A stretch of 64,000 nucleotides of DNA. It comes from Pseudomonadota bacterium. Lineage in GTDB: Bacteria; Desulfobacterota; Binatia; Binatales; Binataceae. Under the pieces are notes generated by a model, which was given only the letters and a program-made list of their open reading frames with translations, was not told where the DNA came from and did not search any database. The stretch covers positions 310,001-374,000 of the forward strand of contig JAJPKA010000014.1 in the NCBI GenBank assembly GCA_021323945.1, given 5' to 3'. Below are positions 43,676-52,809 of this stretch, in pieces; the stretch's first letter is position 1; every line of letters begins with the position of its first letter. Position numbers and translations under genes: made by a program.

Positions 43676-45301
43676 TCATGCCTGGACCGATCTCGTTCCC
43701 ACATAAGGTGCACCATCAACTCGACTCACTATCGTATGGCGATTCCATTGACTGTCGTTACGTTGCGGAAAGTCCGTACGGCAATGCGCGCCGCGGCTTT
43801 CAGTTCGTGCCTGGGCAGCTTTGGTCACCAGCTCGGCAATGTTCAACAGTGAGCCAAGCTCCAGATAGCTAGTCAGTTCGGAGTTGTAAATGAGCGAGGC
43901 GTTATGTAGCCGGATGCGACCATATCGCTCCTTCAGCCGACTTATGTGGTCAAGGGCGCTTTGTAACGATGAAGCGTCCCGGGCAAGTCCAACATTGCGG
44001 TCCATCAACTGTGCTAACTCAGTATGAAGCTTTAAGGTTGTATCGCTGTCGCCGCGGACCTTTTCGGTGGCGACTAATGACTTAAGGCGACGTTCTTCAT
44101 CCGCCAGCTGAGCCCTCGCCGGCTCCCTTCGGTGCTCGCTACGAGCATAAAGTGCCGCAGCCTCGCCGGCTCTCCTCCCAGAAATCAGCGCTTCGGTGAG
44201 AGCATTCCCTGCCAGGCGCCCGGCACCGTTCAGTCCATTGCAGGCGCACTCACCGGCGGCAAATAGCCCACTGACCGAGGTACGTCCGTTTATGTCAGTT
44301 TCAATTCCTCCAATGGCACGGTGAGCGGCGGGATGAATCGGAATTGGCTCTTTGCTCGGATCAATTGCCGCGACGGCTTGCACCAATTCGCACGTCTGCG
44401 GCAAGGTGGCGTTAAGCTGGCCTTCGGCGAGCCGGCGCAGATCGAGTAATACGCGCCCTGATTTTTGTGCGGCCTGAAAGACCGCTGACGCCAGCTTTTC
44501 CCGTGGCAGGACCTTTTGCTGAATCAAGAGGTTTCCGTCCTGATCGACGATCTCCGCTCCCCCCGTAAGCGCGGCCTCTGTAATTAACAGACCGGGGCCG
44601 CCGGGAAACACCGTTGGATGGAATTGGACCATTTCCATATCCATCAGCCGCGCCCCGGCGAGATAGGCCCAAGTATGACCGTCGCCGGTCGTGCCAAGAG
44701 AGGCTGTCGAGGGCGCATACAATTGGGTAAAGCCGCCCGTCGCAAGAATCATGGCACGCGCGCCGAACAGTTCGAGTTCTCCTTTGCGAAGAGCCAAGAC
44801 CGTGACCGCGGGTGAGGTGCCGTTGCCGGCGGTCAACGAAGTCACGAAGCAATCAAAGAAGGCGGGAATGCGGGCGCGCTGAAATTGCTCGTAAACAACC
44901 TGCAAAATCGCGTGTCCTGTGCGGTCATCCACGTAGCAACTGCGTTTGCGGCTATTCGCTCCAAAGGCACGCAACGCCAGTTTGCCCTTGGAATCGCGAT
45001 TAAACGGCACGCCCATCCGGTCAAGCCAGATTATTTCGTCGCGTGCCTCGGCGGCGAAGGTCTGAGCGATTTGCACATCGGCCAGCCCGTCCGCGACCTC
45101 CACAATATCGCGGACGTAATCAGCCAGCGAATCATCGATTCCTAATGGTGCGTTGAGCCCTCCGGCCGCCACCGCCGAATTGGTGCGAAGCGGATGGACC
45201 TTGCTGATCAAGGCGACTGAGGCTCCCGCCTGCCGGGCGGCGATTGCGGCGCGCAGCCCTGCGACGCCCCCGCCGATGACCAAAACATCAAAATCCGGCA
45301 C
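43676..45301 (-). CDS. sdhA: Succinate dehydrogenase/fumarate reductase flavoprotein subunit
   Basis: A 541-residue FAD protein of the SdhA/FrdA/NadB family. The dinucleotide motif VLVIGGGVAGLRAA starts the chain; FHPTVFPGG, LPREKLAS, HPAAHRAIGG and LFAAGECACNGLNGAGRLAGNAL hold the dicarboxylate-binding His and Arg residues. The stretch that carries the covalent-FAD His in most SdhA reads RTNSAVAAGG, with Asn at that place, so FAD is probably non-covalent. Neighbours sdhB and sdhE-like decide for SdhA over aspartate oxidase. Start GTG with GGGGAG 11 nt upstream. Confidence 0.87.
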   Translation of the reverse strand: MPDFDVLVIGGGVAGLRAAIAARQAGASVALISKVHPLRTNSAVAAGGLNAPLGIDDSLADYVRDIVEVADGLADVQIAQTFAAEARDEIIWLDRMGVPFNRDSKGKLALRAFGANSRKRSCYVDDRTGHAILQVVYEQFQRARIPAFFDCFVTSLTAGNGTSPAVTVLALRKGELELFGARAMILATGGFTQLYAPSTASLGTTGDGHTWAYLAGARLMDMEMVQFHPTVFPGGPGLLITEAALTGGAEIVDQDGNLLIQQKVLPREKLASAVFQAAQKSGRVLLDLRRLAEGQLNATLPQTCELVQAVAAIDPSKEPIPIHPAAHRAIGGIETDINGRTSVSGLFAAGECACNGLNGAGRLAGNALTEALISGRRAGEAAALYARSEHRREPARAQLADEERRLKSLVATEKVRGDSDTTLKLHTELAQLMDRNVGLARDASSLQSALDHISRLKERYGRIRLHNASLIYNSELTSYLELGSLLNIAELVTKAAQARTESRGAHCRTDFPQRNDSQWNRHTIVSRVDGAPYVGTRSVQA

Positions 45302-45375
45302 CTTGGTCTCGCTCCCCTTTCGAAAGAAACTCCGTCAGTAATCGCAATATGTTTAATCGCACCCGGCGCCAACCT

Positions 45376-47202
45376 TCAAATGGTCCGAAGTTGACGAAAG
45401 AGTTGCGCGATGGCCGGCGTTAGAACTGCCCAATCTCCAACCAATCCTATATCAGCGCGTTCGAAAATCGAAGCGTCGGGATCAGTGTTAATCGCAACCA
45501 CGGTGCCGGCACGCTTGATTCCAATGAGATGGTTGGGCGCTCCGCTGATGCCGAGTGCAAAGTAAAGCCGTGGCTCGATACTTTTGCCTGTCAACCCAAC
45601 CTGCAGCTGTCGCGGCAGCCAACCCTCATCGGTCACGCGCCTGGTGGCGCACACCGCCGCGTCGAGTGCGCGAGCGAATTCCTTAGCTCGCTCTATCGCT
45701 GCCGGACCATCTACCCCCATTCCAATCCCGACTACAATCTCGGCACCCTCCAGAGGCTTAATCGTAGGATCAAGAATGGAGCGCGAACTCACGATTCGGC
45801 TCCGAGGAGGGTTAAGCAACGGACGAACGATTTCAAGTTTTGCCACGCGAGAGGTAACCGGTTGCGCCAGTTCCATCACACCCGGGCGCACCGTGGCCAT
45901 CTGGGGATAGGTTTTAGACAGAATCGGAGCGACGATGTTGCCGCCGAATGCCGGTTTGAGGGCTACCAGCCGACCCTCAACATCTATCTCGAGTCCGATG
46001 GCGTCGCCAGTCAGTCCAAGCTTAAGTCTTGCAGCCAGGCGAGGACCCCAATCTCGGCCGCGTTCACTGGCGGGGAGCAACAGGGCAAATGGCGAGCGTT
46101 CCCGAATCAGAGCCGCAACGGCTTCGGCCGCCGTTTCCGGCGCATACTGCTTCAAATCAGGATGCTCGAGAACCAGGATGTTGTCGGCCCCGTAACTGGC
46201 CAGCAAGGATGCATGCTCTGCGATCGCAGAGCCGAAAGCCAGGGCACCAACGCTGCCGCCTAAACTGCCAGCAAGCCTGTCCGCACTGGACAGCAGCTCG
46301 AGGCTACCGCGAGTTATCTCACCGGCCAGATTCGTTTCACATGCCACCCAGACATCTCGACCCGGCACCGAGGTGCGGACCACGCCATTAACCGATGCGC
46401 GTTCGAGCGCCCGCGGCTTCAGAGCGTCCCGGCGTTCCAGCGCCCGCATCAGTTCTTCGGCGGCTTTGAGCGGGTCATTTGCTTCTATGAACTGACAGGT
46501 GACTTTGGGGCCTTCCTGGGTGCGCACTTCCTGAACCCAGGTGGGCGAACCGGCGAAGCCAAACTGTCCCACATCTGTGCTGAGTTCCGCCGCTCTTACG
46601 ATGTGAAGTGGTTTTGATTTGGCCTCTTCGCGGGTCTTGGCCCGAACACCGATCGGTTTGGCCAATCTTTCTGCACAGGTGATCAGTGCGGGAAGTTGGC
46701 ATTCAACCTCCTCGATGCCTTCGTCGCTCTCGCGTTCCGCCCGCAGCATTTTCCCGTCAAGCTCAAGCTTGCATGCGCCCGTTACTTGAGGCACTCCCAA
46801 GAGCTCGGCGACCTCGGGGCCGACCTGCCCGGTCTCCGCATCCAGCGAGTATTTGCCGAGTAAAATCAGGTCGAAAAACTCACGCGCCAGCCACATCGCA
46901 AGTGCGCGCGCAGTTGCCAGGGTGTCTGAGCCGGCGAAAGCTCGATCCTCGAGATGAACTGCCCGATCGATGCCCATTGCCAGGGCATCCATCAGCGCCG
47001 TGCGTGCCTGCGGCGGTCCCATCGTGATAACGGTGGTGGCGGCGCCGAAGCGATGCTTGAGCGCGACCGCTTCGGCAATCGCGGTCAGATCGTAAGCGCC
47101 AATAATATTGACCCCGTCTCTTCTGATGGTTTTGGTGACGGGATCGAAATTGGCATCGTCAACGAGTGGAATTTGCTTGATACAAACCGCAACTCTGAGC
47201 AT
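45376..47202 (-). CDS. Electron transfer flavoprotein, beta and alpha subunits fused
   Basis: A 608-residue single chain. Residues about 1-255 are EtfB (LRVAVCIKQIP, DAETGQVGPEVAE); residues about 275-608 are EtfA with the signature AFGGNIVAPIL and the FAD-binding GISGAPNHLIGIKRAGTVV and VAINTDPDASIFERAD. Normally these are two genes. It accepts electrons from acyl-CoA dehydrogenases. It lies 74 nt before sdhA on the same strand. I use ATG 47202 in front of the conserved EtfB start; a frame 76 codons longer has no homology-like content. The SD is weak. Confidence 0.9.
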   Translation of the reverse strand: MLRVAVCIKQIPLVDDANFDPVTKTIRRDGVNIIGAYDLTAIAEAVALKHRFGAATTVITMGPPQARTALMDALAMGIDRAVHLEDRAFAGSDTLATARALAMWLAREFFDLILLGKYSLDAETGQVGPEVAELLGVPQVTGACKLELDGKMLRAERESDEGIEEVECQLPALITCAERLAKPIGVRAKTREEAKSKPLHIVRAAELSTDVGQFGFAGSPTWVQEVRTQEGPKVTCQFIEANDPLKAAEELMRALERRDALKPRALERASVNGVVRTSVPGRDVWVACETNLAGEITRGSLELLSSADRLAGSLGGSVGALAFGSAIAEHASLLASYGADNILVLEHPDLKQYAPETAAEAVAALIRERSPFALLLPASERGRDWGPRLAARLKLGLTGDAIGLEIDVEGRLVALKPAFGGNIVAPILSKTYPQMATVRPGVMELAQPVTSRVAKLEIVRPLLNPPRSRIVSSRSILDPTIKPLEGAEIVVGIGMGVDGPAAIERAKEFARALDAAVCATRRVTDEGWLPRQLQVGLTGKSIEPRLYFALGISGAPNHLIGIKRAGTVVAINTDPDASIFERADIGLVGDWAVLTPAIAQLFRQLRTI

Positions 47203-47678
47203 GTTTAGTCGACTCAATCGCTCCCTGCTCGCGAGCTTCGATGCAGGCTCTGAAACCGCAACCCCGGGATCGGCTCTCTTACTCTTGCATCCGTTACCGA
47301 TGGCGAAAGAGCCTGCAGCCTGATTCCAATGAGCCGGACACCAAGCTAGTCGAGCCGAGATAGACCGCGCAACTGTCAGTGCCGCCTCTGTGACATCGAT
47401 ACCGTCCTGGGGGGCGCGACACGCTGACAATATGGCGATGTCTTTAGCCCGACCCTATCAGGGAGATGAGCGCATCTACGAGATTCGGTTAGTGCGCTTC
47501 CCTGCCTTATTCTCCGGAAACGAGAGCGCCGAGCGCCGTCGGTCAGGAGCTTCCGAACTGTACAACTCCGAAACCCTTGCGACAGGCCGGTTCCATAATT
47601 TTGGCGAGACCAGCGAACTGCCCGAGAGGCGGCGACCCAATTTCAACCCAACCAACGATTCGCGAGGCGGAGAATCGT
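47203..47678. other. Intergenic region, 476 nt, no supported gene
   Basis: It separates the Mla-type operon end from the ETF fusion, all on the minus strand, so it should hold the terminator of one and the promoter of the other. Frames here are the unlikely N-terminal extension of the ETF gene and a plus-strand frame that runs into the PqiC-like gene. I see no strong hairpin with T-run. Confidence 0.45.
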
Positions 47679-48329
47679 TTAGTGCTGGCTTCGTGCAAGC
47701 CTTTGTTGCTCCAGGTCATCCAATCCACCAACGATTTGCAGCGCGAGCGAAGCCACGTTTTGGCTAAGCGCAGCCGCAACCGTATCGCCCACAAGGGATG
47801 AGAGTGGCTGGCTCAACTGAACATCACGAATAAGTAATGGTTGGCCACCCTGTGAGCCCTTCAGCTCCCATCGGGCCGCAAGTACCGCCTTCCGACTGGC
47901 TGTGTCGGCCTCGAACCGCTGAACTTGAATACCTATCGTGTAGTCGAGTCGAGTCCCTGGATACCACGGGTATTGTACGATGTTGCTACCGGGCAGCAGG
48001 GCGGTCAAATCGTTTGTCAGCACGTGGCGGAAATTATCAGCCAGGGGTTCAGCCCAACGATCGATTTCCGAGAGCTCGAAGCCGTTGGGAGATGTGCGGA
48101 GAATCAGCTCCGGCCGGTCAAGATATTCGGGCATTTGGACCGGACCGAGGCCTATCGCTTCTGGCCCCGACCTCTGCTCGTCTCGCATCTTACCTGGCGG
48201 CACGGCGGAAGCCAGGATTATAAAATGCGTGCGATCCTGATGTGGCGCCAGGCTGCAACCCGCCGACACAAAGACGACAGCACTGGCAAGAGCACCGGCT
48301 GCCACCGAGATGCACCAAACGATCGCCAT
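47679..48329 (-). CDS. PqiC/ABC-type auxiliary lipoprotein
   Basis: A 216-residue lipoprotein with lipobox VSAGC near residue 25 and the ABC-transport auxiliary (PqiC/DUF330) fold: FIILASAVPP at the start, IGLGPVQMPEYLDRPELILR, and a C-terminal amphipathic end. It likely links an MCE ring to the outer membrane. It ends an operon with MlaD-, MlaF- and MlaE-like genes. I use ATG 48329; a TTG five codons upstream is possible. Confidence 0.83.
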   Translation of the reverse strand: MAIVWCISVAAGALASAVVFVSAGCSLAPHQDRTHFIILASAVPPGKMRDEQRSGPEAIGLGPVQMPEYLDRPELILRTSPNGFELSEIDRWAEPLADNFRHVLTNDLTALLPGSNIVQYPWYPGTRLDYTIGIQVQRFEADTASRKAVLAARWELKGSQGGQPLLIRDVQLSQPLSSLVGDTVAAALSQNVASLALQIVGGLDDLEQQRLARSQH

Positions 48330-48417
48330 GCTGCTTGCAAGCAACTGACCAGTTGTCTTGATTAGCTGTCTCCTCGTGACCGGCTCCTCTGCTTGCTGCT
48401 GCCGAGCGACAACCAGG

Positions 48418-49368
48418 TCAGCGATTGCCGTAGTAGCGGCCGCGGACGATCGCGCTCGGATTGCGCTGCAAATAGTCAGTTAGCTCTCTCAATGACCGAG
48501 CTGCCGCGCTGAGATTCTCCAGTGCCTGGTTGGCCCGGTAAATCAGCGGGGCATCGGGTTGTAATCCTGTCTGGATTCGATCGAGGGCCAATTGTGCCTG
48601 CTGAACAGCGACGTCGATATCGCGAGCGGCCTTTTCGATGTTGGCGGCCATTGGTGCAACCTGGCGATCGACGTGCAAGGTCAATTCGCGGATGCTCTGG
48701 GCGGTATTGCCCAGACTGGTAGCAGTTTGATTCAGCGACACGACCGCCGACCGGATCTCGGGCGAACGGGCGAGGTCACCAAAGGCTGCAATCGTCTGGT
48801 TCGCCGTGTTTACCAGGCGATCGAGCTGAATTTTGTCCAATTGAGAGATGATCTTGGCGGCTGCGGATTGTGCCTGCTCAAAGGTGGTTTTCAGAGTTGG
48901 GATCTCCTGGGGCTTTGAGCCCGGTGGCATCTCATAATTTTCGGGAGCACCCGGATGCATGTCGAGGTCAATATATAAAATGCCCGTCACGAAACTCTCC
49001 ATTGCTAACTGGGCGCGGAGTCCTTCTTTCACCGCACGCTGCACATCGTGGCTGATAGCAAAACCGTGCACCCGGTCTTCGTCGATGGCAATCAGTACCG
49101 GGATACGAATCCCGTCTGAGCCGTATTGGCTGTTGTCGACCAGATTGAGTCTCAATTCTATGTCGGTAACGGAGCCGATAGTGACGCCCTTTATTTTAAC
49201 TGGAGCGCCGACGCGCAGACCATTGACGTTGCCTCTGAACACCAGGATGAACGGTACGCTTTTGCGGAACAGCCGTCCCGAGCCGAGAACCACGATGGCT
49301 GTCATCGCCAGCACCACGGCGCCCAGGACGAAGGCGCCGACCAAGCGAGCATTGGGCTGTGTCCTCAT
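48418..49368 (-). CDS. MCE/MlaD-type lipid transport protein
   Basis: A 316-residue protein: one N-terminal helix (about 9-30), an MCE domain (about 40-145) with VNGLRVGAPVKIKGVTIGSV, then a helical region (about 165-300) rich in coiled-coil heptads that would form the hydrophobic needle above the hexamer, as in PqiB/LetB-like or actinobacterial Mce proteins. It carries phospholipids across the periplasm. Starts inside the MlaF stop (ATGA). Confidence 0.92.
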   Translation of the reverse strand: MRTQPNARLVGAFVLGAVVLAMTAIVVLGSGRLFRKSVPFILVFRGNVNGLRVGAPVKIKGVTIGSVTDIELRLNLVDNSQYGSDGIRIPVLIAIDEDRVHGFAISHDVQRAVKEGLRAQLAMESFVTGILYIDLDMHPGAPENYEMPPGSKPQEIPTLKTTFEQAQSAAAKIISQLDKIQLDRLVNTANQTIAAFGDLARSPEIRSAVVSLNQTATSLGNTAQSIRELTLHVDRQVAPMAANIEKAARDIDVAVQQAQLALDRIQTGLQPDAPLIYRANQALENLSAAARSLRELTDYLQRNPSAIVRGRYYGNR

Positions 49369-50165
49369 AATCCTCCGTCCGCTGCGGCTCGTGTGCTGCC
49401 ACGGGTCAAGAATTCGCGCACGCGTGGATTGTCTGTTTGCCCTAGCAGCTCTTTGGGGTGACCTCGCGCGCCGATCGAACGAGTTTCACGATCAAGAAAA
49501 ATGCAATTGTCGCCAATGGCGAAGATACTGGCTAGCTCATGAGTGACCACGACGATCGTTGCGCCCAGGCTGTCACGCAATTCCAGGATCAAGTCATCGA
49601 GCAAGCGCGAAGCCGTCGGATCAAGCCCCGCAGTCGGTTCGTCGAAAAACAATATCTCGGGGTCGAGCGCGATCGCCCGCGCGACGCCGGCGCGTTTCTG
49701 CATCCCGCCGCTGATCTCGCTCGGATAATAGTCTTCGAAACCGCCGAGGCCGACCAATGCCAACTTGAGGCTGGCGATTTCCCGAATCTCTGCCGGGCTC
49801 AAATCCGTGAACTGCGCCAACGGCAAGCCGACGTTTTCTGCCAGGGTCATTGAACTCCAAAGCGCGCTGCTCTGATAGAGCACGCCGAAGCGACGAATAA
49901 TATTTTCGCGCGTGGCGCTGTCGGCACGCGTAAAACCCTCACCGCGAAACAATATTTCGCCGGCGACCGGTTCCTCGAGGCCAACCAGATGGCGCAGTAG
50001 GGTGCTCTTGCCGCATCCCGAACTGCCCATCACGATAAAGATCTCATGCCGGGCGACCGTGAAGTTCAGGTCGCGCATGATTATCCGCGGGCCAAAAGCC
50101 ATCGTGAGGCCTCGTACCTCAATCTCCGGCGCAATGCTTTCGGTCGACCCGGGGCTTGGCCTCAC
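49365..50165 (-). CDS. MlaF-type ABC ATPase
   Basis: A 266-residue ATPase: Walker A GSSGCGKST, signature ISGGMQKRAG and Walker B EILFFDEPTAGLDP, with the MlaF-specific MQKR next to the signature. It drives lipid transport by the MlaE permease. Gap to the permease gene is 14 nt, and its stop overlaps the MlaD-type start. Confidence 0.93.
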   Translation of the reverse strand: MRPSPGSTESIAPEIEVRGLTMAFGPRIIMRDLNFTVARHEIFIVMGSSGCGKSTLLRHLVGLEEPVAGEILFRGEGFTRADSATRENIIRRFGVLYQSSALWSSMTLAENVGLPLAQFTDLSPAEIREIASLKLALVGLGGFEDYYPSEISGGMQKRAGVARAIALDPEILFFDEPTAGLDPTASRLLDDLILELRDSLGATIVVVTHELASIFAIGDNCIFLDRETRSIGARGHPKELLGQTDNPRVREFLTRGSTRAAADGGL

Positions 50166-50179
50166 CGCCGTTCCTGCCG

Positions 50180-51358
50180 TCAGAACCCCAGAAGGTTGAA
50201 GATGACAGCGAATAGGCCACAGGCGACAACGATCATTACTATTCCATTCACCACGGCCGCAGTTGCCGCCTCACCGACCGCGGAGGAGCTCTGTCCGCAT
50301 TCGAATCCCTGATAACAACCCGCAATCGCAATCAGCACTCCGTAGGCGACGCTTTTGACCAATCCGCCCACCAGGGAGCTGACCCAGATCGCTCCAATGG
50401 TCTGCTGCATGTAGCTATTAAGAGTCAATCCCAGCATCGTGACGCCAACCGTGGCACCTCCTAAAATTCCCACGAAATCGGCATAGAGGCATAACAGAGG
50501 CATCATAAGAACGAGCCCGAGAACTCGAGGAACCACCAGAAATTCAATGGGCGAGATACCCATCGTTGCGAGCGCATCGATCTCCTGCGTCACCTTCATT
50601 GATCCAAGCTGAGCAGCGAATGCCGCACCCGTACGCCCCGACATGATCACCCCGGTCATCATGGCTCCCATCTCGCGGACGGTCGCGATGGCCACCAGGT
50701 CGGCAACATAAATCGCTGCCCCGAACTGCTGGAGCTGTACGGCGCCCATGAACGCCATAATGATGCCAACCAGATAACTGATGAGCGTAACGATGCCGAG
50801 CGCGTCGGCACCCGAGGCCTGGAGAACCTCGAGCAGATCAATTTTGCGGAAACGCGCCCGGCCGCGTAGCGCGTTGCCTAGCGCCAGCGCGACGAGTCCT
50901 ACGAAATCGACGTAAGTGGCGAAACCCTCAAGCCGCGCCAGGACCGTCCTTCCAGCTCGCGTAAGTAGCGTCTCGGTGGTTGTGGCTCTCGGCTCCTTCA
51001 GCTCGGGTGCGCTGGTGGCGAGTTCCACCAGCCGGTTAAGCCCTTCCGGTAGGCTCGCTCGGTCGAGCAGAATTTGGTGGGCGTTGCAAATCCGAGTAAG
51101 CCCAGCCAAAAAGTTAACCAAGCTGCTGTCCCATGCCCGCAACCGGCTGGCTTCGACGGTAACGTGACTTGGGCGCGGAGATGAAATCAATTGTGGCTTG
51201 AGCCGATTGGCAGTCGGCATTCCGTGATGGAGTCGCCACACCCCTGACAATCGAATGACCAGCTGGTTCGAATCGGAACGTTCAATTTCTAAACCCGCGA
51301 GGTCTGTCTCGTTGACCCGCGCCTCGAGCCACTTTTCCGCCACCGGTCTCAGAGCCAT
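50180..51358 (-). CDS. MlaE permease with N-terminal STAS domain
   Basis: A 392-residue fusion. Residues about 1-115 form a STAS domain as in MlaB (LEIERSDSNQLVIRLSG, then LRAWDSSLVNFL), and about 150-392 the MlaE permease with GAQLGSMKVTQEIDALATMGISPIEFLVVPR. Enteric systems use separate MlaB and MlaE. First gene of the operon; no MlaC-type shuttle is present, which agrees with the needle-like MlaD. Confidence 0.92.
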   Translation of the reverse strand: MALRPVAEKWLEARVNETDLAGLEIERSDSNQLVIRLSGVWRLHHGMPTANRLKPQLISSPRPSHVTVEASRLRAWDSSLVNFLAGLTRICNAHQILLDRASLPEGLNRLVELATSAPELKEPRATTTETLLTRAGRTVLARLEGFATYVDFVGLVALALGNALRGRARFRKIDLLEVLQASGADALGIVTLISYLVGIIMAFMGAVQLQQFGAAIYVADLVAIATVREMGAMMTGVIMSGRTGAAFAAQLGSMKVTQEIDALATMGISPIEFLVVPRVLGLVLMMPLLCLYADFVGILGGATVGVTMLGLTLNSYMQQTIGAIWVSSLVGGLVKSVAYGVLIAIAGCYQGFECGQSSSAVGEAATAAVVNGIVMIVVACGLFAVIFNLLGF

Positions 51359-51572
51359 TGCGGTGGGTCAGCCGAAGATAACCTGGTCGCTCGCCCCCGC
51401 GCGAGTCGGACTATATCAGCCCGCCTGAATCTTCGCAGTATCCAGAGCGGCGGGCACGTTACCCGGCTAGCAACGCCGAACAAGGAGGTGAGGAGGATGG
51501 CGGCTCGGGGATCTTCGGGGTGGGCCCGAAAATGACTCGCCATTTCGTCGGTCGCCTCACTGCCCAGGTTTC

Positions 51573-52700
51573 TCATTTGTGAGCGAACTGATTCTCGCAA
51601 TTATTGCCGAATGTAAAGGAATACAACGACACGCCCGGAGCGGCGGTCGAGAGTGCCAGGGTGTGCTCGCCGAAATCAGGGTTGTTAATCACGTAATACA
51701 TCCGCTTGCCACGCAGGAGGATGTAGGATGCTCCTCTGCGGTCGGTTTGAACGTCAATCCCTCTGCTCTGCGGGGACACCGGCCTGCCGTCCTGGGTTAC
51801 GTCCAATACTTTGGCCGAACCATCATCTGAGCCTGCAACCAGGTACACTGATTTGGCTTGATAATGGAGTCTAACGGCAGCGTCACTCGGGTCGTTTGAC
51901 TGCCGCAGATGGCGCACAAACTCGGCGCCCGCTTGCCAATTCCCCTCCAAGGCAAAACTGTCCAACGGAACCACAGCGGGAGCAACATAATGCACCTCCC
52001 GCGTTTCATCCTCGCCGCCAGGGTTGGCGATACTCACCGCTCGCGCATAGCCCAGATAGGTTTCTGGCGTAGCGCGACGACACGCCGACGCATACATATC
52101 CGCATTTGCGTCAGCAGGAATTGCATAGCGAGGGCTCGAGAAATCCAGGGCTGGATTGGCCTCCTTGAGCAGTTTTCGGATGACTGATTCAGTATCGCCA
52201 TAATCCCCTTCGCCGATGTGCATGTAGGCAATTCGCCCGTCTTTATCAATTAGATAATCCGCAGGCCAAGCTGCATTGTGAAAGGCGTTCCAGATAGCAT
52301 CGTCATTATCGAGCGCGACTGGAAAGGTGAAGCCGAAGCGTCGAACAGCGTTCGCCACATTCGCTGGGTTTTTAGCGAAAGCGAACTCCGGGGTGTGAAC
52401 CGCGATAATGGTCAGGCCCTCCGGTGCATAGAGTTCATTCCAACGGCGCAGGTATGGGAAGGTTCGAATGCAATTGATGCAGGTGTACTCCCAAAAATCG
52501 ACCAGCACGACCTTGCCGCGCAGCTGTCTTAGATGGAGTGGTGGCGAGTTAAACCATATGCGGCTTTGCAAATCCGGTGCAGGAACACGCTGCGCCAGTA
52601 TATCGGAGTTGGCGGGAGTGACCAGCAAAACCCCTAACCCTATACCAAACAGCGACCCGAGTAACCATTGCCGCACTCGCTTTGATTCCAATTGGTGCAT
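51573..52700 (-). CDS. DipZ-like periplasmic thioredoxin with C-terminal beta domain
   Basis: A 375-residue protein: N-terminal hydrophobic segment (about 11-30), a TlpA-like thioredoxin domain (about 45-175) with the redox motif EYTCINCIRT, and a C-terminal domain (about 200-375) of the kind found after the thioredoxin domain in DipZ/CcdA fusions. The CcdA membrane part is absent. The motif CINC differs from CGPC. It is divergent from trxA. It probably works in periplasmic disulphide reduction. Confidence 0.83.
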   Translation of the reverse strand: MHQLESKRVRQWLLGSLFGIGLGVLLVTPANSDILAQRVPAPDLQSRIWFNSPPLHLRQLRGKVVLVDFWEYTCINCIRTFPYLRRWNELYAPEGLTIIAVHTPEFAFAKNPANVANAVRRFGFTFPVALDNDDAIWNAFHNAAWPADYLIDKDGRIAYMHIGEGDYGDTESVIRKLLKEANPALDFSSPRYAIPADANADMYASACRRATPETYLGYARAVSIANPGGEDETREVHYVAPAVVPLDSFALEGNWQAGAEFVRHLRQSNDPSDAAVRLHYQAKSVYLVAGSDDGSAKVLDVTQDGRPVSPQSRGIDVQTDRRGASYILLRGKRMYYVINNPDFGEHTLALSTAAPGVSLYSFTFGNNCENQFAHK

Positions 52701-52744
52701 CGGGATTTAACTCATATCGCTAAGTAGCCGTCAAATAAGCAATC

Positions 52745-52773
52745 TTGACTATTTGGACGGCCGTACCTATGTT
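52745..52773 (+). promoter_or_regulatory. Candidate promoter of trxA
   Basis: TTGACT (52745-52750), a 17-nt spacer and TATGTT (52768-52773) lie 37 nt before the trxA start and match sigma70 consensus at 5 and 4 of 6 positions. Confidence 0.55.
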
Positions 52774-52809
52774 TGCTTTAGTACCGCATCAAAGAGGGCA
52801 ATAGGACGC

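Noticed and set aside
47203-47430. 76-residue N-terminal extension of the ETF fusion
   Set aside because: EtfB always begins near LRVAVCIKQ; the extension has no domain-like content.
47390-47767. 125-codon plus-strand frame
   Set aside because: It overlaps the end of the PqiC-like gene antisense and has no recognisable feature.
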